The notes under the pieces were generated by a model. The model did not search any database, was not told the DNA's origin, and worked only from the letters and a program-made list of their open reading frames with translations. The translations under genes were made by a program, and so were the position numbers. A DNA stretch of 64,000 nucleotides from NCBI GenBank assembly GCA_965112735.1, contig OZ218951.1, positions 62,001 to 126,000 of the forward strand, read 5' to 3'. This DNA is from Phaeosaccion multiseriatum (lineage: Eukaryota > Ochrophyta, other classes). Below are positions 1 to 11,900 of the stretch, piece by piece (position 1 is the first letter of the stretch; each line of letters starts with the position of its first letter).

Positions 1-190
1 ACTGTCGAGGATGCTAGAAAGAAGGGTGTTCCCCTCCCTCCTCTGTCCTCCTTATGCTATGCTACGCAAAGTGCTTCATCGTACTCTCTAACCCTACTGT
101 CGAGGATGCTAGAAAGAAGGGTGTTCCCCTCCCTCCTCTGTCCTCCTTGTGCTATGTTACACAGAGCGCTTGCTATCGCACTCTCTAAGG
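1..190. repeat. ~94-bp intergenic minisatellite, two units (unit-A end)
   Basis: Two copies begin at 1 and 96 with actgtcgaggatgctagaaa. The array may extend left of the window. The same unit occurs four times at 8395-8772 and once near 16546, each time just beyond the 3' end of a family gene. Around 236-247 the intergenic sequence switches abruptly to sequence homologous to the middle of genes B and C (10,330 and 18,250), marking a deletion breakpoint. Confidence 0.9.
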
Positions 191-739
191 CGCTACCCAG
201 GCCGTCCTGCCCGGCCTGTTTGTCTTCCAATCACTCTTCCTCACTTCAGGAGCAGCGTCGGACCCTGGCGCTCCATCTCCTTCCTCTCCCGAGCACTGCT
301 GGCCGGGGCACATGATGACGCTTCCGCACGATGATCCCGCATTGGCAGCGAGGTACTTGGCAGAGCCTGTCGAGAGGAGGAGGGCAGTGAGCATTAGGCG
401 CAGAAGGGGGACAATTGGGCCGCGCTGGGAAGGGAGACTAGCCTAGCCCGACCCCAGCTTCGGCTCCTGTGGACCGAGCGAGCGAGGGCGATCATCTCGA
501 GCCCGCCTCGCCTCGCTTCGGTCAAAGGCTCACCTTCCGTACTGTAGCAACCCCTGCACTCCCTTTGGAGGCCGAACATTCCGCACCACAGCCCGTCCAG
601 GGAGGGCTCTTCATCGAGGCACGAGGTGTCGCAGAACAGCCCCTTCATCTGCTGCTCGAGCTCCATTGACTGCTCCTCAGTCAGGTGCGTCGTATCGCAC
701 ACGCAGTCCGCATCGGGCACCAGGGGGGCGGTAGTAGCC

Positions 740-3700
740 TCAGGCCCCATAGCTAGTGGGCACCTCCACCTCCACCTCCACTGTCATGGGCGTGGGGAGG
801 ACGGGGTAGACAGGGACGTCCTCTTCGCCGCACACGTTGAGCTCTCCTGCACAAAAACACACACACACACGCAGGGACAGACAGACGAGGGGAGTGAGAG
901 CCTGCAAGGGATGGCGAGGTGAGCGACATTCTCGACAGCCACAGTGGTACTCCGCCTAAGGAGTAGCCCTCTGTCGTAAGCTTCAAGTCACGAACGGTTA
1001 CGTACCTGCAGGGGTGTCGGGGTGCTCCGCGACATACTTTGCCGCGCCCTCCTCCGTGTAGCAAGCTCTGCAATTCTTGCCAGCCTCGAAGATGTCGCAG
1101 TGGCTGGAGGGGAGGGGAGACAAGAGGCCAGTCACAAATGCCAGCGGTGAAGGAGCATGAGGATGAGAACACACAAGGGCAGCAGCGAGAAGAGGGGGTG
1201 AGGAGTGGAGACCTTTTCCCCGCCGTCTTCATGGACGCTATTCAGGGCGCTCTGGCAACCGACTGCACTCCCAGTGACTTAATCACTTCCCCTACTCACA
1301 TTCCGCCGAAGGTGGGGTGTCCAGACGTGCACGTGACGTCACACACGAGGCGCTTGTGGTGCTCGTCAAGATACTTCTGGTCGTCCTCCGTCAGGGGGGC
1401 GCAGCAGGGCTTGGTGGGGGCGGGGGTCATAGGGTAAGGCGTCGGCTTCGGTGTCGGTGCCACTGTAGGAGGCGCTGTCCAGGCCTTGGTGGGGGGCAAG
1501 GTGTCTTCCGGGGTAGGAGGTGCTGTCCATGCCTTGGTTGGGGCGGGCGTCGGATGCGGCGTCGGCTTCGGTGTCGGTGCCACTGTAGGAGGTGCTGTCC
1601 AGGCCTTGGTGGGGGGCAAGGTGTCTTCCGGGGTAGGAGGTGCTGTCCAGGCCTTGGTTGGGGCGGGCGTCGGATGCGGCGTCGGCTTCGGTGTCGGTGC
1701 CACTGTAGGAGGTGCTGTCCAGGCCTTGGTGGGGGGCAAGGTGTCTTCCGGGATAGGAGGTGCTGTCCAGGCCTTGGTGGGGGCGGGCGTCGGATGCGGC
1801 GTCGGCTTCGGTGTCGGTGCCACTGTAGGAGGTGCTGTCCAGGCCTTGGTGGGGGGCAAGGTGTCTTCCGGGGTAGGAGGTGCTGTCCAGGCCTTGGTTG
1901 GGGCGGGCGTCGGATGCGGCGTCGGCTTCGGTGTCGGTGCCACTGTAGGAGGTGCTGTCCAGGCCTTGGTGGGGGGCAAGGTGTCTTCCGGGGTAGGAGG
2001 TGCTGTCCAGGCCTTGGTTGGGGCGGGCGTCGGATGCGGCGTCGGCTTCGGTGTCGGCGCCACTGTAGGAGGTGCTGTCCAGGCCTTGGTGGGGGGCAAG
2101 GTGTCTTCCGGGGTAGGAGGTGCTGTCCAGGCCTTGGTGGGGGCGGGCGTCGGATGCGGCGTCGGCTTCGGTGTCGGTGCCACTGTAGGAGGTGCAGTCC
2201 AGGCCTTGGTGGGGGGCAAGGTGTCTTCCGGGGTAGGAGGTGCTGTCCAGGCCTTGGTGGGGGCGGGCGTCGGATGCGGCGTCGGCTTTGGCGTCGGTGC
2301 CACTGTAGGAGGTGCTGTCCAGGCCTTGGTGGGGGGCAAGGTGTCTTCCGGGGTAGGAGGTGCTGTCCAGGCCTTGGTTGGGGCGGGCGTCGGATGCGGC
2401 GTCGGCTTCGGTGTCGGCGCCACTGTAGGAGGTGCTGTCCAGGCCTTGGTGGGGGGCAAGGTGTCTTCCGGGGTAGGAGGTGCTGTCCAGGCCTTGGTGG
2501 GGGCGGGCGTCGGATGCGGCGTCGGCTTCGGTGTCGGTGCCACTGTAGGAGGTGCAGTCCAGGCCTTGGTGGGGGGCAAGGTGTCTTCCGGGGTAGGAGG
2601 TGCTGTCCAGGCCTTGGTGGGGGCGGGCGTCGGATGCGGCGTCGGCTTCGGCGTCGGTGCCACTGTAGGAGGTGCTGTCCAGGCCTTGGTGGGGGGCAAG
2701 GTGTCTTCCGGGATAGGAGGTGCTGTCCAGGCCTTGGTGGGGGCGGGCGTCGGATGCGGCGTCGGCTTCGTTGTCGGTGCCACTGTAGGAGGTGCTGTCC
2801 AGGCCTTGGTGGGGGCGGGCGTCGGATGCGGCGTCGGCTTTGGCGTCGGTGCCACTGTAGGAGGTGCTGTCCAGGCCTTGGTGGGGGGCAAGGTGTCTTC
2901 CGGGATAGGAGGTGCGGTCCAGGCCTTGGTGGGGGCGGGCGTCGGATGCGGCGTCGGCTTCGGTGTCGGTGCCACTGTAGGAGGTGCTGTCCAGGCCTTG
3001 GTGGGGGCGGGCGTCGGATGCGGCGTCGGCTTTGGCGTCGGTGCCACTGTAGGAGGTGCTGTCCAGGCCTTGGTGGGGGGCAAGGTGTCTTCCGGGATAG
3101 GAGGTGCGGTCCAGGCCTTGGTGGGGGCGGGCGTCGGATGCGGCGTCGGCTTCGTTGTCGGTGCCACTGTAGGAGGTGCTGTCCAGGCCTTGGTGGGGGC
3201 GGGCGTCGGATGCGGCGTCGGCTTTGGCGTCGGTGCCACTGTAGGAGGTGCTGTCCAGGCCTTGGTGGGGGGCAAGGTGTCTTCCGGGATAGGAGGTGCG
3301 GTCCAGGCCTTGGTGGGGGCGGGCGTCGGATGCGGCGTCGGCTTCGGTGTCGGTGCCACTGTAGGAGGTGCTGTCCAGGCCTTGGTGGGGGCGGGCGTCG
3401 GATGCGGCGTCGGCTTTGGCGTCGGTGCCACTGTAGGAGGTGCTGTCCAGGCCTTGGTGGGGGGCAAGGTGTCTTCCGGGATAGGAGGTGCGGTCCAGGC
3501 CTTGGTGGGGGCGGGCGTCGGATGCGGCGTCGGCTTCGTTGTCGGTGGCACTGTAGGAGGTGCTGTCCAGGCCTTGGTGGGGGCGGGCGTCGGATGCGGC
3601 GTCGGCTTTGGCGTCGGTGCCACTGTAGGAGGTGCTGTCCAGGCCTTGGTGGGGGGCAAGGTGTCTTCCGGGATAGGAGGTGCGGTCCAGGCCTTGGTGG

Positions 3701-6700
3701 GGGCGGGCGTCGGATGCGGCGTCGGCTTCGGTGTCGGTGCCACTGTAGGAGGTGCTGTCCAGGCCTTGGTGGGGGCGGGCGTCGGATGCGGCGTCGGCTT
3801 TGGCGTCGGTGGCACTGTAGGAGGTGCTGTCCAGGCCTTGGTGGGGGCAGGGGTTGGAGGTGGCGTCGGTTTGTCCTCTCCAGGGCACATGATGAGATCA
3901 TCGGAGTAGAGCGAAGGTTTCAGCTCCAGGAAGGTAGCGGCGCCCTCCGTGGTGAAGCAAGAGCGGCAGTTTTTGCCCAATCCGAAGATGTTGCAGTCAC
4001 TGGCAGGCAGACAGGGAGGACGAGGAGGAGAAGAGGGCGAGGAGAACGAGGGTCAGGAATGAGCCACTGGAGAGTCGGTTGAGAAGGTAACCGGGTACCC
4101 CTTCGTGAAAAAGCAATACCCTCTCCTCTGCCTCTGCTACTCACAGTCCGCCGAAGGAGGGGCTCTCTGCCGTGCAGGTCTCGTCACAGAAGATGTCCTT
4201 TCCGAAGGCGTCGAGCTGTCCTCTGTCTGCCTTGCTCAGCTCCGCGCAGCAGGGCTCCGGGGTGGGAGGGGCCGTGGGCTGAGGGAGAGAATACGTTGAA
4301 GCAGGTGGGAAACGGAGAGGAAGGGAAGCAAGGGTCAGCTGCAGGCCAAAATAGAACTCAGCACAGGGGCCATAGACAACACTAAACACTCCTTCAGCTC
4401 CTGAAGCGATGTTGCCACACACCTCAGGGGTGGGCTTCGGCGTCGGTGCCACTGTAGGAGGTGCTGTCCAGGCCTTGGTGGGGGGTAAGGTGTCTTCCGG
4501 GGTAGGAGGTGCTGTCCAGGCCTTGGTGGGGGCGGGCGTCGGATGCGGCGTGGGCTTTGGCGTCGGTGCCACTGTAGGAGGTGCTGTCCAGGCCTTGGTG
4601 GGGGCAGGGGTTGGAGGTGGCGTCGGTTTGTCCTCTCCAGGGCACATGATGAGATCGTCGGAGGAGAGCGAAGGGTTCTGCTCCAGGAAGGTAGCGGCGC
4701 CCTCCGTGGTGAAGCAAGAGCGGCAGTTTTTGCCCAATCCGAAGATGTTGCAGTCACTGGCAGGCAGACAGGGAGGACGAGGAGGAGAAGAGGGCGAGGA
4801 GAACGAGGGTCAGGAATGAGCCACTGGAGAGTCGGTTGAGAAGGTAACCGGGTACCCCTTCGTGAAAAAGCAATACCCTCTCCTCTGCCTCTGCTACTCA
4901 CAGTCCGCCGAAGGAGGGGCTCTCTGCCGTGCAGGTCTCGTCACAGAAGATGTCCTTTCCGAAGGCGTCGAGCTGTCCTCTGTCTGCCTTGCTCAGCTCC
5001 CCGCAGCAGGGCTCCGGGGTGGGAGGGGCCGTGGGCTGAGGGAGAGAATACGTTGAAGCAGGTGGGAAACGGAGAGGAAGGGAAGCAAGGGTCAGCTGCA
5101 GGCGAAAATAGAACTCAGCACAGGGGCCATAGACAACACTAAGCACTCCTTCAGCTCCTGAAGCGATGTTGCCACACACCTCAGGGGTGGGCTTCGGCGT
5201 CGGTACCACTGTAGGAGGTGCTGTCCAGGCCTTGGTGGGGGGCAAGGTGTCTTCCGCGGTAGGAGGTGCTGTCCAGGCCTTGGTGGGGGCGGGCGTCGGC
5301 TTCGGTGTGGGTGCCACTGTAGGAGGTGCTGTCCAGGCCTTGGTGGGGGCGGGCGTCGGATGCGGCGTCGGCTTCGGCGTCGGTGCCACTGTAGGAGGTG
5401 CTGTCCAGGCCTTGGTGGGGGGCAAGGTGTCTTCCGGGGTAGGAGGTGCTGTCCAGGCCTTGGTGGGGGCGGGCGTCGGCTTCGGCGTCGGTGCCACTGT
5501 AGGAGGTGCTGTCCAGGCCTTGGTGGGGGGCAAGGTGTCTTCCGGGGTAGGAGGTGCTGTCCAGGCCTTGGTGGGGGCGGGCGTGGGCATCCCAGTGCAG
5601 ATGTTGAGCTCCGAGGCGGGCGTGTGGGGGAACTCTGGGGAGGAGGTCAACGAGACGGCAGCAGATGGGGCAGTGAAGGCAGCGGAGAGTTAGGCTAAGG
5701 CAGCAAGACCGTACCCAATGGTGGAAGGAGTTGGTGAGAAGGTGTGAAGTAGGACGTTTCGAAGGACGAGTATGAAGCACGCACGTACCTTGCAAGTAGA
5801 GATCGGCACCCTCGGGAGTGTAGCAGGCCCGGCAGTCCTGGCCTTTGCCCCACATGTTGCAGTGACTGGGAAGGGGAGAGAGAACAGAGAAGGGCAGGGT
5901 AGAGAGAGAGGCATGAGGGAGGAACGCGAGGAAGAAACGAAAACAATGCACTGATCCGATCGATCAAGACGTTGTCACACCGACAGCACACAAGCAGGCA
6001 GCGCTGGACAAGAAAAGGAGGATGGTGCTTACATGCCGGCCGTCGCCAGGGAGCAGGAGGGGTCGCACTCGAGCTTCTTCTTGCGGTCAGAGAGGTCTGG
6101 GTAGGAGGCAGGGGGGGAGAGGTGAGGGGAGCGTGAGGGAGAGCAGGGTGTGGGGCGTTGATATAGCCGTGTCTTGCAATATGGCTACTCGTGTGAGGTC
6201 TCCGGGCCTGTGCCAGACACAAACAGAGGCCCAGCTAAGGGAAGTAGCGGAGGGTTGGAAGTGAAGTGCTCTCTGCCCGGGAGGGACTCACGCAAATGTA
6301 AAAACACTCACATTGGAGATTGGCCTCGGAAATTTCGCCGCAGCAGTCCACTGGAGAGAGCAGAGGGGGCAGGGGAGAGAAGGAGAGAGAGAGCGAGTAA
6401 ACGGCCTTGAGTCAGGGGCGGGTTGGCAACGCAGCGTGGTCTTCCTTCGGTCCTTGGGACGGACCCCTGCCGCCCTCAGCCTTGCACAAAGAACCAGTTG
6501 CATTTGGGCAGCAGCGGCAGCGGCACAGCCAGGCCCCCTTTGTTCCCCCCAGTCTCCACCCTCAAGTGTTTCCTGCCTCATTGCTTGCACCGCTCCCTCT
6601 AATCGGCCATATCTCCACTCCAACGGCCACACGCATTTTCCCCGTCCCTCAACTCACATGAGGCATAGTCCGGGTCGTCCCCCGTCGCCTTCAAGGATCT

Positions 6701-6835
6701 CAAGTTGGTCTTGCCCGTCTCCCTGCTGGCATCGCTCTTCTTGTCTCCCTGGTGCAGAGTGCTCCCAAGTCGGGCGCCGTTGGTCTGTTGCAGGGTCAAC
6801 GCTGCTCCCAACAGCAGGAGAGGAAGCCTCGCCAT
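740..6835 (-). CDS. Gene A: secreted PT-repeat/cysteine-module protein, 3'-truncated copy
   Basis: First copy of the tandem family; function unknown. The start at 6835 gives a hydrophobic signal peptide (MARLPLLLLGAALTLQQ). Exons read: 6658-6835, 6312-6350, 6033-6096, 5789-5865, 5180-5634, 4902-5035, 4423-4756, 4145-4278, 1300-3999, 1006-1103 and 534-846; phases agree up to the last. It carries four complete cysteine modules separated by PT-rich linkers, and a 2.7-kb exon holding a very long tandem PT repeat. In exon 534-846 a 39-bp in-frame loss and a 4-bp insertion near 746-752, relative to copies B and C, shift the frame to a TGA at 740-742 (about 1,439 codons). Beyond that, sequence like the later exons continues only to about 247 and then joins intergenic minisatellite, so the exons for the last module and the membrane anchor are gone. 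It is either a pseudogene or a secreted, unanchored variant. Confidence 0.75.
1427..3870 (-). repeat. Coding minisatellite (120-bp and 180-bp units) inside gene A
   Basis: From about 1440 to 2760 the sequence repeats with a 120-bp (40-residue) period. A unit alternates KAWTAPPTPEDTLPPT with KAWTAPPTVAPTPKPT plus HPTPAPT. From about 2700 to 3840 a higher-order 180-bp period appears, created by an extra 60-bp block. Copies are nearly identical, with a few recurrent substitutions (T/I before PED, P/T before KPT). Unit lengths are multiples of three, so copy-number change keeps frame. Confidence 0.95.
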
Positions 6836-6986
6836 GCTCTCTCCAAACGGCTGCGAGAACCGCGCTAGGTACTTCCAGGTAGTGCTGTCAGAAAGGGGGA
6901 GGGGTGAGGTGAGGATCTCTCTCTAGTATCTTGGTTGTCCGTTGTGCCTGAGAAAGATACTTTGTGTGTGAAAGGAATGTTGAGGA

Positions 6987-7699
6987 ATGGCCTCTCGCAG
7001 CAGACTGTTGGCCGTTGGTGATTTTTCAATAGCTTGATCTCCTCGGCACATCAATTAGTAACGGACAATTTGAAATAGGATAAAGAGGTGTATGGGTTAG
7101 GATAAGTGCTTGCTGCTGCTGCAGACAAGAGGGCTCCGGTGGCCAGGAATAAGGCCACCGCCCACGAGCAGGTGCGTAGTGCGCAGCCGGGTTATGAGGC
7201 AGAGGAGGGGAGTAGGGGGAGAGGAAAGGTGGGCGAGGCAGGAGGGGCAGTAGGGAGTGAGGAAGGAAGAGAGGGGAGGGAGAAGGACGAGACAGGGAGA
7301 GGGAATTATGCCCGCTGAATCACTTAGACAGCGCGGTCTCACTGGTGGGCCACCGCACGAGTAGGCCTTCCATTGCCTAGCCTCAACGCGAATAGCCTGA
7401 CTGACCCCCACGTGTCGCAACCTCCGGCCTAGCCTGACGCCAAGTGTGGCAACCCCTGCTGGCCTTTGGCTGCAGGTGCGGATTGATGTGCTGGCGGAGC
7501 TCGGGGAAGATGCTTCGGAGGCGGACAGACTGCACAGAGAGCGGGTGAGGTACACGGAGCTGGCAGGAGATGCGTCTCAATGGGGGACTGGGGACTGGCC
7601 TCTACCTCCGTCGACTCTTCCACTGTCCGTAGGCCCTCATTCGACAGAATGAGCGAATCAGTGCAGCCTCCTATACCCTGAGCAGCGCGCGCCCTCACA

Positions 7700-7765
<66 letters not shown>

Positions 7766-8218
7766 ACACGCAGGAGGTGCTGGCGGAGGGGAAGGATTTA
7801 GCGATGGAGGCGGAGAGGGCCCGTCTGGAGAGCATTCGAAACGACCCCGTCAGAGAGGGCTACTACGTGCGGGTGAGGACACCCGAAACCTGTGATATAC
7901 CTGCCTGTCTGTCTGCCTATCTGTACGTATGTCGGCATGCCTGCCTTGCACACTCAGTGCTTGTCCCAGCCTCTGTCTGCATGTGCCTACCTGCCTATGA
8001 CTTGTGCCTGCCCGCCTCCCTCTCTGCCTGTCCATGTGCCTGCCTGCCTGCTTCCCTCTCTGCCTGCCCATATTCCTGCCACAGCGCATGGCTCTGGCGG
8101 GCCTTGCTGTGCTTGCAGTGTGCGCCGTGTACGCCTTCCGAGATGACCTCGGAGAGAGCTTCGACGCCGTGGGGAGAAAGAAGGCCGGAGCCACGTGGAC
8201 TGCCCCGGAAGGGGGCAA

Positions 8219-8252
<34 letters not shown>

Positions 8253-8282
8253 GGTAGTGACGGCAGCAAGAAGGAGAAGTGA
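6987..8282 (+). CDS. Gene X (copy A): small predicted membrane protein
   Basis: Not recognised. It is divergent from gene A, with starts about 150 bp apart. Proposed exons are 6987-7017 (inferred first exon), 7125-7171, 7476-7544, 7774-7872 and 8085-8282; phases agree and give about 147 residues. The middle is charged and helical (AELGEDASEADRLHRER; EVLAEGKDLAMEAERARLES). The last exon encodes one membrane segment (MALAGLAVLAVCAVYAF) and an Ala-rich, Lys-ending tail encoded by a CAG run. An in-frame stretch from 7633 (ALIRQNERISAASYTLSS) could be another exon, but it has no donor before the CA microsatellite. The general plan (helix, then C-terminal anchor) resembles tail-anchored proteins, but no family was identified. 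The first exon is the weakest part. Confidence 0.5.
7699..7764. repeat. (CA)n microsatellite in gene X intron
   Basis: About 32 uninterrupted CA dinucleotides lie just upstream of the acceptor of the exon starting at 7774. The second copy of gene X has a shorter, interrupted version near 16,060-16,090. Confidence 0.95.
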
Positions 8283-8394
8283 CAGGCAAAGACACTGAGT
8301 AGACTAGGCGTGATGTGTGAGCATAACAAACGATTCATATTACAGTTGAAGTCAACATAGGCGCTGCTGTGCTGCTGCCGCCCTTACCTACCCT

Positions 8395-8772
8395 ACTGTC
8401 GAGGATGCTAGAAAAAGGTGTTCACCTCCCTCCTCTGTCCTCCTTATGCTATGCTACGCAAAGTGCTTCATCGTACTCACTAACCCTACTGTCGAGGATG
8501 CTAGAAAGAAGGGTGTTCACCTCCCTCCTCTGTCCTCCTTATGCTATGCTACGCAAAGTGCTTCATCGTACTCTCTAACCCTACTGTCGAGGATACGAGA
8601 TGGAAGGGTGTTCCCCTCCCTCCTCTGTCCTCCTTGTGCTATACTACACAGAGCGCTTGCTATCGCACTCTCTAACCCCACTGTCGAGGATGCTAGAAAG
8701 AAGGGTGTTCCCCTCCCTCCTCTGTCCTCCTTGTGCTATGCTACACAGAGCGCTTGCTATCGCACTCTCTAA
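8395..8772. repeat. ~94-bp intergenic minisatellite, four units
   Basis: Units start at about 8395, 8488, 8583 and 8680. Each begins ctactgtcgaggatgctag and ends near cgcactctctaa. The array fills most of the 666-bp gap between the end of gene X (8282) and the end of gene B (8949). No gene is apparent in the gap. Confidence 0.92.
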
Positions 8773-8948
8773 GGCGCTACCAAGGCCGTCCTGCCCGGCC
8801 TGTTTGTCTTCCAATCACTCTCCCTTTCTTGTGTACACAGGCGGCGCTCCTTCGCGCTCCCGCCTTCCTTCCAATCGAGTCTCTCTGAGAAAGGGACTCT
8901 CGCACGCGTGGGTACGTAAGGCCTGCTCCTTGGCTCAGGGCCTCAGTT

Positions 8949-11900
8949 TCAGTTGGCTTCCATCTGCCCCTGAACTTCCGCGTTGACATCAGCCTCCCCC
9001 TGCCCCGCCGACTTGGTGCGAGCGTTGTTTACTGCGAGCAGGGCCGCCACCAACACGACGCCCGCCACAACGATGCCGGCAATGGCCCCGTCAGAGAGGC
9101 GACGCTTGCCCCCACCTGAGGAGCTGCCGCTGCGGCTCGTGGTCTCCTCCGTGCCGATCTTGCGAGTGCCGTCGGAGTTGCGGAGGCTGTTTCGGTTTCG
9201 GAGTTTCGGAGGAGGGGAGGGAAGCAGAGAAACAGAGGTGGTACGCAGTTAGAGGACTAGCTACTTAAGGAGGGAGGGCTCGTGCAGGTGGCAATAACGG
9301 GGGCAGAGGGAGTGGCCGGCGTGTGACTGACCTGGAGGTGGCCACGAGACAAGCCTGCTCGCCCTCGCACATGTTGACTTCCGCACAGTCTTCGGTGGGA
9401 TTCACGCTCAGGTGCATCCGCGCGCCCTCGGCAGTGTCTGAGAGGGCAGCAGGGGAGGGTAGAGGGGGTGTGTGAGTGGTGCGGTAAGGAGGCCGCCGTG
9501 CCCCCGTAAGTCAGTGCTTCGCAGCGCTCTCTCTACTCACAGCATCCGCGGCAGTTACGACCCAAGCCGAACAGGTCACAGTGCACTCCCCCGTGGCTGG
9601 TGCCCTCCTCAGAGCAGGAGGGGTCGCAGAACAGTTCCTTCCCGTTGACACGGAGGAACTCCTCGTCCGCAGAGCTCAGGCGGGAGGAGCAGTCTGCAGC
9701 GGTGGTGCAGCCACCCGAGGGGATGTCATCGGAGCCCTGTGGAGGGAGGGGGGGCAGACGCAGAGGAGGGCGGAGGGGTAAGAGGTGGAAAGGCAAGACC
9801 AGCGGGCATTTCATAGAATAATGGATGTGTGTGTGACTACAAGGCCGCAACGTACCGTCTCAGTCTCAGTGGACGCATCATCGGCGGAGGCCCCATCCGG
9901 AGCAGCGGATGCCAAGTCGTCGCCAGCGCCCCAAGTGGATGAAGAGGACGAGGGGCTCTCCGTCACTAAAGTGATTGTGTTCGTGTTGTCATGTCCGATG
10001 GGCGGGGGCGTCACCACAGAGAGGTCCGGCGCGGTAGTGTCCGCGGCCTGTACGCACGGGCAGGAGGAACGCACAATGAAAAGGGGTGGGGCGGAGAGAC
10101 AGAGAGGGGGGTAGATGCAGCCGTAAGCCGTAAGCATCAACAGCCTAATGCACCTCCAGCAACCAACAGCCTGGACAAGCATCTCGCCGTACCGTGTGCG
10201 GGTGATCGGCAGAGGGTGCCTCAGCAGAGGGCGCCTCAGGAGAGGGTGCATCTGTCGCGCCATCTCCATGTCCATCGGTGTCCGCTCCTTCGGCGTCCTC
10301 ATCGAGGTCGACGCCCCTGGTGGTCACCGAGTCAAGAGCAGCGTCGGACCCTGGCGCTCCATCTCCTCCCTCTCCCGAGCACTGCTGGCCGGGGCACATG
10401 ATGACGCTTGCGCACGATGATCCCGCATTGGCAGCGAGGTACTTGGCAGAGCCTGTCGAGAGGAGGAGGGCAGTGAGCATTAGGCGCAGAAGGGAGACAA
10501 TTGGGCCGCACTGGGAAGGGAGACTAGCCTAGTCCGACACCAGCTTCAGCTCATGTGGACCGAGCGAGCGAGGGCGATCATCTCGAGCCCGCCTCGCCTC
10601 GCTTCGGTCAAAGGCTCACCTTCCGTACTGTAGCAACCCCTGCACTCCCTTTGGAGGCCGAACATTCCGCACCACAGCCCGTCCAGGGAGGGCTCTTCAT
10701 CGAGGCACGAGGTGTCGCAGAACAGCCCCTTCATCTGCTGCTCGAGCTCCATTGACTGCTCCTCAGTCAGGTGCGTCGTATCGCACACGCAGTCCGCATC
10801 GGGCACCAGGGGGGCGGTAGTAGCCTCAGGCCCCATTGTGGGCACCTCCACCTCCACGGTCACAGGCGCGTTGGTCATAGGGTGCACTGGCATGGCCGTG
10901 ACAGGAGCGGGCGTGGGGAGGACGGGGTAGACAGGGACGTCCTCTTCGCCGCACATGTTGAGCTCTCCTGCACAAAAACACACACACACACACACACACG
11001 CAGGGACAGACAGACGAGGGGAGTGAGAGCCTGCAAGGGATGGCGAGGTGAGCGACATTCTCGACAGCCACAGTGGTACTCCGCCGAAGGAGTAGCCCTC
11101 TGTCGTAAGCTTCAAGTCACGAAAGGTTACGTACCTGCAGGGGTGTCGGGGTGCTCCGCGACATACTTTGCCGCGCCCTCCTCCGTGTAGCAAGCTCTGC
11201 AATTCTTGCCAGCCTCGAAGATGTCGCAGTGGCTGGAGGGGAGGGGAGACGAGAGGCCAGTCACAAATGCCAGCGGTGAAGGAGCATGAGGATGAGAACA
11301 CACAAGGGCAGCAGCGAGAAGAGGGGGTGAGGAGTGGAGACCTCTTCCCCGCCGTCGTCAAGGGGACGCTATTCAGGGCGCTCTGGCCACCGACTGCACT
11401 CCCAGTGACTTAATCACTTCCCCTACTCACATTCCGCCGAAGGTGGGGTGTCCAGACGTGCACGTGACGTCACACACGAGGAGCTTGTGGCGCTCGTCAA
11501 GATACTTCTGGTCGTCCTCCGTCAGGGGAGCGCAGCAGGGCTTCGTGGGGGCGGGGGTCATAGGGTAAGGCGTCGGCTTCGGTGTCGGTGCCACTGTAGG
11601 AGGTGCTGTCCAGGCCTTGGTTGGGGCGGGCGTCGGATGCGGCGTCGGCTTCGGCGTCGGTGCCACTGTAGGAGGCGCTGTCCAGGCCTTGGTGGGGGGC
11701 AAGGTGTCTTCCGGGGTAGGAGGTGCTGTCCAGGCCTTGGTGGGGGCGGGCGTCGGGTGTGGCGTTGGCTTCGGCGTCGGCTTCGGTGTCGGTGCCACTG
11801 TAGGAGGTGCTGTCCAGGCCTTGGTGGGGGCGGGCGTCGGGTGTGGCGTTGGCTTCGGCGTCGGCTTCGGTGTCGGTGCCACTGTAGGAGGTGCTGTCCT

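Noticed and set aside
1317-4082. Very long open frames on the plus strand and in other minus frames (up to about 920 codons), rich in RR/CC or GVG/ALV
   Set aside because: They are by-products of the 60-, 120- and 180-bp coding repeat, whose unit has no stop in several frames. Only the minus frame giving the PT linker joins to cysteine modules with correct splice sites and phases.
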